DNA of 64,000 nucleotides. It comes from Jaapia argillacea MUCL 33604 (Eukaryota > Basidiomycota > Agaricomycetes > Jaapiales > Jaapiaceae). How positions within the stretch are numbered: position 1 is the first letter of the stretch; every line of letters starts with the position of its first letter. The translations under genes were made by a program, and so were the position numbers. The notes beneath the pieces are model-generated. The model was not told the origin of the DNA. It searched no databases and saw only the letters and a list, made by a program, of their open reading frames with translations. The stretch is from the NCBI GenBank assembly GCA_000697665.1, contig KL197755.1:58731-122730 (forward strand), written 5' to 3'. Positions 12,501-25,528 of the stretch are shown here, piece by piece.

Positions 12501-13484
12501 CGTAAGGTATGTTGGATTGCTCCTTCCTGAAGGTCATTCAAGCTGATGGTATTGACTTAGGCTACAGACGAGGCACATAAGCCACATAATGTCATTATCG
12601 AATCACTCCCACATCATTCCCAATATCGTGCCCGTGAGTTAGGAGATTATTCGAGAAACCACTAATTCCATCAGTCGTTCAGTGCTTCAACGTGATGGCC
12701 ATTATATCAAAGATTTGAACCAAGATCTCGCCAACCTTTTCTCACGTCATGTGATGAGCTGTTGGCGCATAGCCTTTCCGTCCAATCTTTTCAGAGATTT
12801 ATCTGACAAGATGAAGTCGAAGAGTCAGGAAATTGTTGACGAAGTTATTGCGTCCATTGGAATACCGAGCCTCGAAGATCGAGCCAGAGCTCGTGGAGAT
12901 CAGATTTGTCAAGATGCCAACCATGATATTGACGATCTTTGGCTTCAGCCCTCGAAACACTCAGCCTTAAAAGAAGGGAAGCTTCTAGGGCCATTACGCC
13001 TGCTATCAAAGGAAAGATGCAACCTGGGTATCATACCGCTTTGGAGATCAAGGGACTGGGGAGCTTCAGGGCACAACAAGTGAGGATCTTCGTTGCTAAT
13101 TCTTTGTTCCTCAATGCTACTTTACAACCTCTAGGAGAGCATGACGGACTTCATTAGATCCCAGAAGAACCTATTTTCTGGACTTGCTACACTCTTATCA
13201 GACGACCTCCAAAATGTATGCTGTACAGAAATCAGCATCCAACTCACCCAAGGAGTTGAGGTACTCACTAGAAAGGTATGCGAGCTGTATTCCTGTTTAT
13301 TGTTTGCCCAGCCGACCGATGCCAATTCCAGGTGGAATCAAATCTGACAGACCTGTGGGAAACAAAAGAAGATGACGAACTGACAATGCGAAGGCTCGAG
13401 GCAACTATCGCCAGTATTCAGGAGAACTTGAGGCAGTGGCAGGAAACATGGATCGACGAGGGTATGAAAATGGACTCAGATTAG
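9557..13484 (+). pseudogene. SLIP-GC-like GTPase, copy 2, with nonsense and frameshift
   Basis: Paralogue of 199-4184. The start ATG is at 9557. A short intron (GT at 9739, AG at 9787) restores the frame into VGASKNKPVLVAVCG. The next intron ends at 9890 and leads into the P-loop SGDGKST, giving G1 near 9890-9915. DLPGLGDSN is at about 10630-10660 and the G4-like AKIDR at about 10720. A coiled-coil region (RIDELKLKRDEIWREI) is at about 11200-11250. Two breaks differ from copy 1. TGA at 10679-10681 replaces AGA, two codons after SDV, just after G3. Near 12938 one T of a T-run is missing, which shifts frame in the helical C-terminal region. The tail QWQETWIDEGMKMDSD ends at 13484. Copy 1 is intact at both places and broken elsewhere, so neither copy encodes a full protein as read. 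Confidence 0.75.
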
Positions 13485-13932
13485 GTCACGTGCAGTCGTT
13501 TCGGGTAGCGAGAACTGATGTTTGTCACAATCATGGGAAGGCTTTTTTCGTCTGCCTCCTTCTCAGCTCGCGTAGAAGACCCAGATTTAGGAGAAACGAA
13601 ATTTTCAATTGGGAAGTATGTATTGGTGTTTCTACAACGAAAGATTGGCAACACACTCTCCTTCCGAAGGACCCCAGCCAATATTGACCAGTGTAATGCA
13701 ATGGAAGCCACAGATAGTGAGTAGACACTGGGGATCTAGACCATTGATCAAAGATTTGAGGACGGAGCGAACAATTTGGACGGAGGTTTGAGCCGGTACT
13801 GAAAGATAACTTCAGAGGGACGAAAAGGCACAACACTCAGCAGTATACACCAAGCATATTCGAAGCCCACAACCCCCCTCACCGCATCAGTGGAGCCTCA
13901 TATTGTCTTGTCGCCCAGCCTCGCTCCTGTCT
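13485..13932. other. Intergenic between convergent GTPase 2 and F-box D2
   Basis: A 448-base convergent intergenic stretch. The corresponding D1 interval at 4185-4445 is shorter. No gene is seen; short open frames here show no recognisable domain. Confidence 0.5.
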
Positions 13933-15439
13933 TCAGACGATTGCGAATCCCCGCATCAAGCGAAGGGTCTCTTCCCACCCAGGGTCGCCCTCAATCGTAG
14001 AAAGGTTGGGAAGCAAGTCGGACAAGAATATCGCCACCTCCATTTGGTTCAAGACCGGAAGGCCTGTAAGACCAAGGGCAGTGATGCTCCCATTAAATAT
14101 CCTTCCGCCAGGTCTTCCTTCTAGGGTAGGGGGGATGTCCGAAGCATCGATAGGGACACAAAATCTCTGGAGGTTATGGAACCTTTCGGCAACTACCCTC
14201 AACGAGCTAATTTTCATCAACGTTTTCCTCAGGCTCAGGATCCAGCAACCGAACTTAAGCTCCTGCAACAGAGGCCACGCAAGTCCCATGTCGGATAGCA
14301 CAGCATCCGCTTGTTCGAAGTTGTATCCAAAGCGCATTTTGAACACCCGCAGATGCCGAAATACGAAGAGGGGCGACAAAGCTGATGGACCGAGCATAAA
14401 ATATCCATCATCCCTGTCATCCTCCCAGCCTCTCCATTCGACGAAGAAAGATTCCAGGGAATCGTGGTCGATGTGGCCGATATCCTGAAGGAAGGCCAGC
14501 ATGCCTTCGTAACTTGCAGGAGCGACGAAGATAAGGTGCAGTGATTGTAGTTTGGACGAACGAAATAGTTTGACAGCTCTCGTGCAGGTGGCGAAGGTGT
14601 AGAATGCGAGACGGATGCGTTTTAGCGCCAGGAAGGCGGATTGCGGGATCGTAGACGAATAATCTTGGAGGCCTGACCATAACTCCACATGCAGAGTCTC
14701 CAGATGTGACAACTTTGATATCTCGACTAGATCTCCCCAGTTCACAACGTGGTAGCATTCGATCGAACAGTCTGCTGGGATTGCATGTCCATCAGGCTCA
14801 GAATATGCAAGCCATTGGCAGTCCATACGAAGTGACTTCAGGGTCGGACATCGGGTACCAATGGCGTGGATGATAGCGGAGGCTGCAGGCACTTGGGCCT
14901 TCCTAATACTGACTTGGAGCTCCGTTAACGCAGGAGACAAGAGCCAATGTGCATGATGGAACGTTTCTCGTTGCCCATACCAGCGTAAGGTCCGTAGATT
15001 CGGCAACAGGGATAGAGCAGGACGGCACGCGCCGAGATTGCTAAACACAGTCGGGTCCAATATCACGTTTGAAGTGTTCAGAACCTTGACAAAGGATGCC
15101 AAATGACTGAAGCGAGGCCAGTCTGAAGGAAAGATGGGCCTGCAGAAACTCTGACGAGGAGTTCGGGTTAGTATGACGTCTCAACCCTACGAAAGAGTGG
15201 GGGTGGCTAACCAAATTATCCTGATCAAGCTTCCAGAGCGACGAGGGCATACATTGAATGAGGGGAATTAGGCTGGGTAGCTCTCGCCAAAGGATGACAT
15301 TTCCAGCTTCGTAGAAGGTTTTGCATGTCCTGGTAGCGAAACTCAAAGACGTTCGGTTGCCTTTCGAATCGGATGGTTCCACGATTATGTACTCCAAGAT
15401 AGAAGTAAGTACTTCGTGGACTTGCAATCAGGGATGCAT
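13933..15439 (-). pseudogene. F-box/LRR protein, copy D2, near-complete but with a stop at codon 4
   Basis: Minus-strand gene of about 480 codons with an intron near 15160-15215. After an F-box-like start (VLTSILEY...ATRTCKTFYE...LWRELPSL) comes a long leucine-rich region. That region has the family hallmark LLPNLRTLRWYG near 14990 and repeated LxxLxL blocks, and ends GFAIV with TGA at 13933-13935. It is a candidate SCF substrate adaptor. The body is open from about 15102 to 13933. However, the start region reads ATG CAT CCC TGA, where the D1 copy reads ATG CAT CCC TGT, so the normal start would make three residues. Translation from an internal start would lose part of the F-box. It converges with the GTPase copy 2. 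Confidence 0.75.
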
Positions 15440-15670
15440 ACTGGCTATCATGGATCGTAAAAGATTTAGACATTGCGGAACGACTCTGTAAATTAGGCAA
15501 AGCTCACATTTGCCTGAGGGCAATCTGAGGGAACGCTGTCGAACGAGGTGCGTCTATTCACGTGCCACGATTAAAGCCTTGGGCTATGGGGAGATATATG
15601 GGTCACTTGAAACACGTATTCAAGAGAAAAAGACCTCAGCGCCTCAGAGAAACCAGGAAAGACCGAGGAA

Positions 15671-17486
15671 AGCAAGATGAAAGAATCAATCCACAGGACA
15701 AGCTCGACCCGACGCCAGATTACCGAAGGTCCTCGAGACCGGTCCCTTGTAGCCCACAGCCGGACCACAACTACCATCCGACTCCAAGTTTGACTGCAGC
15801 CTCGACTGAGTCTGAGCTGTGCGGAAACCATCCAAGACTTCAAGCTTCAAGACCGAGACACACAGCATATGAGGTCCAAATTCAACATTCTGTCCACTCG
15901 GAGCGGTGGCCCTCCACGGCTCCAGGCAGCACTTCATTCCACCAAGTTCCTGCTGGCCCTTGAATCAAGCGATATTGCGCTCTCTGGCAGTCTTGCTGAT
16001 CTCCGCTTCCTGGGACGCCAGCTGGATATGCATGTTTTCCTTCGGGTTTCAACCAATCGTGTCTCACAAAAGTACATCTGCCACGCTCATTGGGACCTGC
16101 CTCGCAAAACCTCTATGCTATCTGCAGATCTTAGTTCCCACTTGGGGTCCCCAATGCTACGCTGATGTCTCTAACCTACTCTCCTTCGAAACTGTGGTTC
16201 CATGAGTGATGTTATGACGTATACCTGATTTTCGCCACACATTAGATGGAAGCGATCCGTCGAATGGTACACCAAGGCCATCCACAAACTGCTCCCTGCG
16301 CGCTGCACCCCACCTCCATCATATCGAACCCAAGGCAGCGGATATAAATGAAAATCTCAGCCGCCGGTCCTTCAACACGAATTCTCATGGTCTTGACTGG
16401 TCTAATTCTCCCGAGATGGTCGTGGCGGGGAGCAGATGTCGCCACATACCTGAACCACCCGGCCAGCAACTGTCGCATAACAAAGCTCTGCAAGTCACTC
16501 CCGTCAATTCCTGGCTCCGTTTTTAGCCTATCCCTGGGGGCCATGGTACGTCCCTTCATGCTTTATACCACACCTCATCTTCATTCCCTCCAGGCCATAT
16601 GATGGCGTGCTACTGAAAATGGCTCTGATGAGGAGTCACCCTCTGCACAAACTCGCGATTCTCTGATCACGAGCTTGGTTTGTGCCCGGAGCTTTCGTGG
16701 TACCCCGCCCCTCCCCGATAGGGGTGCACGAGGAGTATCAATCCTTCACGACGTACTCTCCTGCCCTGATACGGCCCTCACTAATCTTCCAAGCTTGATC
16801 TGCTACTTTGATATTCAGGCTCACACCCGCCACTGGCGATTCCCTTGGATATCGTTCAAGACACCATCCAACCCTCAATGCCTGGGTTTCTCCTGTTGAT
16901 TCGTTGCCCATTTTTTGCATACCCGCCTGCCTTCCTCGCCCCTTGGCATGTCAAGGCTATAGAACGAAGTTGGGATCGATGTTCGTCAAGAATCACCAAG
17001 TGAGCGTTTTTCACCCCCTTCATCTCCATCCCTGTGTATCTCAAGTCTGTGGGCGATCTGTCGATTTCTCCGCGAGGTTGGTGCCACGTAGGGTCAGACA
17101 TGCGAGTGCGAGTTATTTAGAGAACGACTGCCGCATGAAATTCATTCAGTGCCCGTTCCACGTCACTATCCGGACACCTACCCTTTCATCTTTGTTGTGA
17201 TATTCCCTGATGAATTCGGGTGGATGTACATGTATGTAGTGTAAAGAGTCGTAAGCGGGGGTGGGTTGTACACCTGTGAAACCTCTTATCGAAGTCCGGG
17301 TATGAGAATATACTCCGGTAATTGTTTCCCGGAGCACTTGATTTCACGGTTCCCGCTCGCCATTGGCTGTAAATTGCTCTAAAATGCTTACGATGTTTCC
17401 TTCATCACCGTACCCCAGCGCAGCAGAGTTCAAAAGGACAACGACCTATTGTGTTGTGTCTTTCTTGATCCTTTCTACCTGCCATT
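15671..17486. other. Unassigned intergenic stretch upstream of the thioesterase gene
   Basis: No recognisable gene. The longest open stretches are about 100 codons (plus 15869-16165, minus 16242-16559) and match no family that I know. From about 17275 the sequence is the thioesterase promoter, which recurs inverted at about 29640-29705 beside the truncated thioesterase copy. Confidence 0.4.
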
Positions 17487-19003
17487 ATGTCTGGAAAGAA
17501 CGCGCTGGCGTTGATTAGAAGTCTCCCTGCCAATGTTCTCGCCAGTCCTGGATCAGCATTGTCGAAGTTGATCAAGTCTATCGCCGTTCTACTCATTCTG
17601 CTCAACATCCGGTCCTTTCCTCTCGCCTGGCATTGTGAGTCCTCGGACTCAGTACGGTTTCGCCTTACGTTGACCCTGGCGAACACCCCATGTAGTCGTC
17701 GTGTTTCGTCCAGTCTTCGCTATGAGGTTCCAGCACCTTTCACTTGGACTTCGAAACTTGTTTAAATCGAAGAGAGAGAAGGAGATTGCTACGGAGAGAT
17801 GGTTGGAGGGTTTGGCGCCTGTTGGGGCTGACCCGTTTGAGTTGACGACGATATATCCCGCTTACGCAGGTAAGTTACAACCTATCGTTGTGGAGTTGTG
17901 GTATGGTTTCCCTACCGTTATCCGTGCCATCGGATCGTTCTTGTGTATGATGATGCTGACCACCGTTTCGTTACAGGCATCGACGACTGCGATTTCAACT
18001 GGCATCTTAGTAACTCCAGCTACGCCAAAGTGAGTTTCTATCCAAGGCACTGAGACGGGATCCACGTTTCCTCATCAAGGGTTTATCTTAGACTCTTGAT
18101 GGAGCCCGTTTCAAAGCTGCTTTGGCGATGTTTCCTCAATTGTTTCCTGCTGGTGGGTGGATGGCTTTAGGAGGTACGTACGCCTCTCCTCTAATGTTCT
18201 TACGCTGACGCTGATGTGGCATTTAGCCACTCATTATCATTTCATCCGGGAGATACCAATGTTCTCCAAGTATGAAGTGAGACTCAGTTTGGGAAGCTGG
18301 GATAGTAAATGGGTCCGTGATGCATTTCTTCGAAGAACTGATGCCATATTCTAATGATTGTCTGAAGATCTACGTGATAATCCGTTTCGTAACGCCCAAG
18401 AACAAAAAGGCGAAACACCAAAAAGAGTCGATAGGCCGGGACCAATCCGTTCCAGTAGTCTCCCTCCACACAGTCGCAAGCCCTTCATCCCTACCCACAA
18501 CCCCTTCCGACCCAATCATCCCCGACCCAACTGCTCTTAAATCAAATGCAGCAGTCGCAGACAAGATGAAACAACTGGCGGCCGCGCAGATGCAAATGGA
18601 CGAACCGGATGGTGCGACTTTACATTGTCTTTCCATCTCTCAGCTTTGTTTCAAGCATGGAAGGGTCACGTTACCTCCTTCGATCATCTTTGCTTTGAAT
18701 GGGTTTTGTCTCCCTCCTGCTCCTACGTACGCCGATGCTGCTTTCGCGAACGGTGATGCTAAGGTGAGAAGGTACTCACTTACCAACCTCCCTCCACATT
18801 GGGACGACGTTCGGTCGATGTTGGCGATTTCGAATAGGAGGAAGTTGAGAGAGTTTTTGAGGGGTGGTTGGCGGGATGTTCCGGAAGGGGAGAGGTGGTG
18901 GGATGAGGTGCTTGGAGGAGAGATTGAGGAGAAGAGGAGGGAGAGGTTGGAGGTTGTTAGTTTGGTTAGGAAGGGGATGGAGGGTTCGAGGGATCTTCAT
19001 TGA
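17487..19003 (+). CDS. THEM6-like acyl-CoA thioesterase (hotdog fold)
   Basis: Apparently intact gene with five introns, including GT-AG introns at about 17635-17697 and 18313-18367. The N-terminus has a hydrophobic segment (KLIKSIAVLLILLN, residues about 27-40), which suggests membrane anchoring. The 4HBT/hotdog part follows, with DCDFNWHLSNSSYAK, the family's D-x-N-x-H-x-N-N-S-x-Y-like signature, then ATHYHFIREIPMFSKYEV and SWDSKW...IYVIIRFV. A fungal C-terminal extension (about residues 190-390) is charged and helical and ends GSRDLH. The family hydrolyses or binds acyl-CoA thioesters; the substrate here is unknown. The start ATG is the first in a good context. A truncated inverted copy at 29050-29492 lacks the catalytic part. 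Exon phases were checked only by eye. Confidence 0.75.
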
Positions 19004-19322
19004 TGATGGTTTGAGGAGATGGATTCGTTCTTGGAGTGGTATTCTTACTTTGTCCCTCTAATTTTCTTGCTCCGCCACTGGCGTGACGTCCGACGATATA
19101 TTTATTGATGCATTGTTGTATGAAACCATGATACCACTCGGGATTGGGATTGAGATGCGCGATGCAGCCAGAGGGAAGATGGCCAGTTTCCCGATCGCGG
19201 AGATAGCCGAGGTGAAGGACCGAGGAAGGACTCACTTCGCGGAGTCAGCAGACCAATTACTTTGGAACTCCCACCTTAACATACACCCAAGAATCCCTTG
19301 TACTTGTTCCTAATCGTCTACT

Positions 19323-20674
19323 ATTGCCAGAGGAGATGGAGGTATCACCGTCCCCCAAGAGATGCTCGACATCCTCGCGAAACCCAAATACCTTGAGTCA
19401 CACCGGGTGCAGTTACTTTGAACCACGCCTTTGAACAAGTTCGCTTCGGCCTGTCATCTCGGAAACTTGGACGAGGTAAAGAAGGTAAGGCATCGCTCTC
19501 TCAACAAGCGAAACCACAAGATTTTTTACTCGGCGTTCCTACTATCAAGCAAGTCGAATCGGGCACCGCTCTGGATGTCTGCGGTTCCGAAACCCCCATC
19601 AAGTGAGGATACGCCTCACTCATTGGCATTCACGGGGCTAAACATGTCGAACCTGGAACTCCTGGCGCGAAACGCCGACATTATGAAGTCCTCAAATACC
19701 TCTTATCTCGTGGTCTCCCCCCTGACGTACCCGATATCGCTGGGTCCACCGCGCTGGACCACTCACAAATGGACAAGATCACGGTTATCCCCCTTGTCCG
19801 ATTGTTACTACAAAATGGAGCCAACCCAAACCACCAAGACCGCTACGGTTCGGTCCCTATCCACGGCGCCTTCCAGGCCAATCAAGTCGAAGGTGTTGAG
19901 TTACTCATGGAACACGGGGCCGATCTAGAAATACCTGATGCGGATGGCTTCAGGCCCAGTCAGGCGTACCTCGGCGCGGGGCCACAAGTCACGTCTACGG
20001 TTAGGAAATGGATGAGGAAGAGAGCAGGTGAAGAGGCGCCTATGGATGAGAAGAAGTGCGACAATTGCCGTGCGAGCGCCGGTGAGAATGTTAAGCTGAG
20101 GATGTGCGGATCGTGTCATACAACACGCTATTGCTCTGTTGAATGTCAAAGTGCGCTTATCGTTATCGTCTCACCTCCCGTATATTGATCTTTAGGACAT
20201 GTAGAGAAACACTGGCCTTCTCACAAGCCAATCTGTCGGCCGTTCTCAGAGTCTAACACCGTGACCCTCAAACCGACATACGAACAACATGGAGTGCTCA
20301 TGCCAACAGCCCACATGACTCGTCAATTCTTCGGACAAGACGTCGGACCAGTTCCAGAACACCAACAACGCGCAGCTAACGTCCCAAGAGGCTCTACATC
20401 CAAAACCAAGTCGATGGTGATCAAAGTCCAAGTCCCTTATACTCCAGGCGACATCCCCACGGCTTCTCAAGCTCCATTACTTATCTATACCAAGAAAAGG
20501 GACTTCGTTTGTTCAATCAAGCGGGGTGATGGTCCCAAGGCGTATGATACGCTGGCTGCGATTGTGAAGTCGAAAGGCGTTGGGGGTGCCAAGGGGTATT
20601 TTCCAGCGGAGTTGAAGGGTAAGGACGAGTTGGTTGTGAAGGTGGACCAGATCTTGGCGGAGCAGCCTTTTTGA
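19323..20674 (+). pseudogene. Ankyrin-repeat MYND zinc-finger protein, copy C, start lost
   Basis: Plus-strand gene with ankyrin-like repeats (LVRLLLQNGANPNHQDRYG, then VELLMEHGADLEIPDADG) followed by a MYND zinc finger: CDNCRA...CGSCHTTRYCSVECQ and, across an intron, HVEKHWPSHKPIC. Zinc-binding Cys/His pairs are complete in this copy. MYND fingers mediate protein-protein contacts. Compared with the inverted copy at 34226-35673, the start ATG is ATT at 19323-19325. Part of exon 1 and intron 1 is missing after LAKPKYL. A TGG codon in ETPIKWG is TGA near 19603. The C-terminal part, ending VDQILAEQPF, is open. It is probably a decayed gene, unless an upstream start is used that I cannot see. Confidence 0.7.
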
Positions 20675-21655
20675 TTGTATTTCCCCCTTTTTTTTATGTG
20701 TACCGATTTGTATCCCCATTATACTACCAACTGGATTCTGTAGGGAACGTCGTTCTGAAATACATAACAGTGGGGCTGATACATTGAAAGTTCGAATTTA
20801 GTTCAAGGCGGGATTTACGGTCTACAGACTTGGCACTGAGGGCAATGGGAGGCTCGCACGCTGCTCTTTCCTTCCAACCTTTTCGAGTGGCTCTGCAGTG
20901 GCCGCACACGTAGTGTGATGAAGCCCTTGCTTCCGTTCAATCACAACTCAATTTTAGGCCTAGCGTCCTCTCCTCTGCTTGTCCTCTGCTTGTCCTCTGC
21001 CTGAGCAAGCTACTGCAGCCTGAACATCATTATCGTTGGCTCAGTATGACCGACCAAGTTCAAGTTCAATCTGGTCTCATGATCAAAACCTTTGAATATG
21101 CTCGAGCATCATCGGGCCCACTGAATACCTGCTGCGCTTCAATATCTTGTTCTTGCCTAGCGAAAAGCGGACTGTCGGGTTGCGTGGTCTCCTCGGAAAT
21201 TGACACTACGCATACCGAACCCGCGGCAATCCCTGGCTATCTGGGGCTCAAATGAACCCCCAGTCCGACATCCGTTCCCATTCCCCAGAAAATTTCAAGG
21301 TCTTCTTCATTCATTATCGCACGGAATTTCTCGGTGGCGAAATACCTGCGAAACCAACCCCTCGCAAGATTTTGCCCCATCTTCGCTACCCCCTGGCTCG
21401 GCGGTGTGGGGCTCTGACCTCTCCGAGCATCTACTCCTTTGTTCCTTTGTCACTCTGAGCTTCCCTCAATCCACGGCACAGGACAGATGCAAAGCTGTGA
21501 ACGCAGCGCCTCGTGTCACGTGCCTTCGGGAAATGCAGATTAAGCCGGTTATGGAATCGACCAGGCATGCTTCTGTGAGCGCTCATTTCATAGGTCTGCG
21601 CCTTATATAAAGCGAGCCCTTTCTTGCACCGATATCGGTCCAATCGCCGCTTACT
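20675..21655. promoter_or_regulatory. Upstream region of the MKK gene, partly duplicated
   Basis: No gene is seen in this 981-base stretch. Bases up to about 21175 recur inverted at 33735-34200, next to the second MYND copy, so they belong to the duplicated MYND segment. The unique part (about 21176-21655) presumably holds the promoter of the kinase gene. A TATATAA motif lies at about 21604-21610, about 50 bases before the start codon. Confidence 0.45.
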
Positions 21656-23230
<1,575 letters not shown>

Positions 23231-23555
23231 AGATACCTTTCTGTCCTCCTCATTTTTTCGGTGTAGAACTTCGTTTATGCGCGCTCTTTGGGATTTTCGC
23301 GTGTACATCCATCATGTTCCCCTATTGTAACATCTTCGTTACCACCTTATGATAAATGCCAGCGCGAAGACTTGGGTTAATATAAACGAGCTCATGACTG
23401 GCGCAGTCGACTAAGTTTACAAGATCGGTTGGCGAAAGAAATCGCCTACACAAAACAAACAACGGGAACCCGACAGCAAACGAGACAAAGGGGGAGAAAG
23501 TCGAGACAACGGGACAAGAGGGAGGACGGAGGAATGCAACTATGATACAAATGAT
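23231..23555. other. Convergent 3' region of MKK and fucosyltransferase-like genes
   Basis: A 325-base convergent intergenic stretch, expected to carry both 3' untranslated regions. An A/G-rich part lies at about 23440-23530. No gene is seen. Confidence 0.6.
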
Positions 23556-25220
23556 TCAAAGGAAACGATTACTGGACGCATCTAACCCCCTTGCCATTCT
23601 CAGCATGACAACGTTGGAGGACAAGCTCGAAAACTATATCCAGGCGACATGAGTGAGTGGAACGTAAAAGAGAGAGGGGAGAGAGAGAGGACTGACCCCA
23701 TTCCCGACGAACACCTCCGCTTTACCAGCAATGGCCATATCAACCGCCATCCCAACATACTGCTGCTCCGAATCCAACAAAACGTCCAAACTACTCGTCG
23801 CATCATCCCACCCATCCTTACTCAACGCCTCCTTCAACCCATTCAACCACCACCCCCAAGCATTAGTCAACAAATACACCCTCTTCAACCCCCCATGCTC
23901 CGCCCTCACTTTTCTCAATCTCTCAACAATCTGTTCGACAGTAGGCAAACAATGCTCCATGTAATAATCCAGTTGAGCTTCTGGGTTGGTGAAATTTGTA
24001 AAAGGGTCGAAACGATCGGGTAAGGTGGGGAATTCGTTGAATCCCATGTAGGAGGATTCCCAACCGGAGAGACGTGGGCAGTGTCGTTCGAAATCGCCAC
24101 GACGGAGGTGGACGGCTACTAGTCCTGGGAGGGTCCCGGTTGAAGAGGGGTCGGAAATGAGTTTGGCAGAGTAAGGTTGAAGGAGGGCGAAGTTCCTCGT
24201 CACCGCCGATTGAACGAGTGGTGACCAAGCGAAATCTGTCAGGATTGGCGAGGTTGAGAGGCTTGGCCATAAGGAGAGGATTCGAGAAGAGCCAAAGAAA
24301 CTAGAGGGCAGCGTGAGTTGGCGGCAGAGACACGAAAAGAAAGAATGTAGACTGACAATTTGTCAAACATTGGACGATGCAACGAGTCTTGGTCGATCTC
24401 TACACAAGCCTCTTTGACCTCACTCAGTCTATTCACCCACCACTCCATCACCGCCTTCCCGTCGGCGGTAGCCGACGTGGGCGCGTCAGCAATACTAATA
24501 ATGCGTCTTTTTGATCTTGGACAAACGGCGTCCCAATGTTCGACGCTAACAGCTCTATGTGATTCCAAGGGTCCGCCAGCGCTCGGACCAGAAATGAAGG
24601 CGTTGATAGGTATGTGAGTTGGTCGAAGTGCAAAGTCGTAGATTGTATAAGGGAAGGGAAGTCTAGACCATGTGTAGTCTTCGAACACGTATGATCGGTT
24701 GGAGAGGTATGCGAGGTGTGACATCATGATGCTCAAAAGCACAAGGGAAAAGCATCAAGTATCAGCGCCAGCGTGGAGGTGGTGGAGACAGCTGGCATCC
24801 TAAAATAACTCACATTTCTTGCAGAATATTGTTGAGCCCATGCCCCCATAGTTGACCTCCAAACCTCAAATACATCCCTTCATTTTTCTCCCTGACACCC
24901 AGCTCAGGACTATGTTGAGGTAACCGCCTCTCAAAGGCACGTACATCCTCATAACTCGGAGGGACGCCGGACAAGAGGACCATGACAGCCAAAAACATGG
25001 GCATGGAGACGAGGGCGAATATCAACCGCCGAAGGGTGATCATCTGTAGGCACGAGCGGGCGATCGATCTTCTTCGTTTGTTGTCTGCATCACGAACTGC
25101 TGAGCGAGAGTCGAGGGTGGTGGAAGGTAGGAGCGCATAGTCCTCCTCAGAGCGAGCGCTGAATGAATTACTGCGGCGAGGCTCTAGGAGGCGCCTGAGC
25201 GCCGACTTCCAGGGCTTCAT
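23556..25220 (-). CDS. O-fucosyltransferase-like type II membrane protein
   Basis: Minus-strand gene with several introns; start ATG at 25220, TGA at 23556-23558. A cytoplasmic N-terminus rich in Arg/Ser is followed by one membrane helix (about residues 60-82, [18 protein letters not shown]), which indicates a Golgi or ER type II topology. The lumenal part begins with a substrate-binding-like motif ([18 protein letters not shown]), goes on through [17 protein letters not shown], and carries the GDP-fucose O-fucosyltransferase signature [11 protein letters not shown]. The last exon, [16 protein letters not shown], is the conserved C-terminal motif. The likely reaction is transfer of fucose, or a related sugar, from a nucleotide sugar to protein; the acceptor is unknown. 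No lesions were seen. It is convergent with MKK. Confidence 0.82.
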
Positions 25221-25528
25221 GGGACGGCGTTGGGAGTTGTATCGACAGCCAGGGTAGTTAGAGGGATTGACTAGGCAAGGGAGGGAGGTAAAGACAGTGT
25301 GGTCATTGCGCAGCCAAGTCTAGCGCTGTGCTGGGAACGTTCACTGCCCGACGCTGAATGCCTGTCCTAAAATGGCCCGCGGTCCGATCGCAGTTGTCTA
25401 TCATTAGCTCACTTGTCTCTCACACTTCTTTTCCAACTTACAGCACCTCCACAACGCCCAATCAACCACAATAAATACTGAACAAGATAACAACGGGCTC
25501 AAAGTCCGCCCAAGGGAATGAAAAACTA
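25221..25528. other. Intergenic between fucosyltransferase-like and OXR1-like genes
   Basis: A 308-base stretch between two minus-strand genes. It holds the promoter of the fucosyltransferase-like gene and the 3' end of the OXR1-like gene. No other feature is seen. Confidence 0.55.

Larger units (their letters stand above)
9500..15670. repeat. Direct segmental duplication, copy D2 (GTPase + F-box)
   Basis: Second copy of the unit of about 6 kb described at 150-6020, in the same orientation, with the same gene pair and the same intron positions. The copies have diverged at many positions and carry different inactivating changes. Confidence 0.8.

Noticed and set aside
199-15670. Possibility that the duplications are uncollapsed haplotypes of a dikaryon
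   Set aside because: D1 and D2 lie in the same direction around a different gene, the inverted pairs are in different orders, and lesions differ. Genuine duplications are more likely, though only long reads can settle it.
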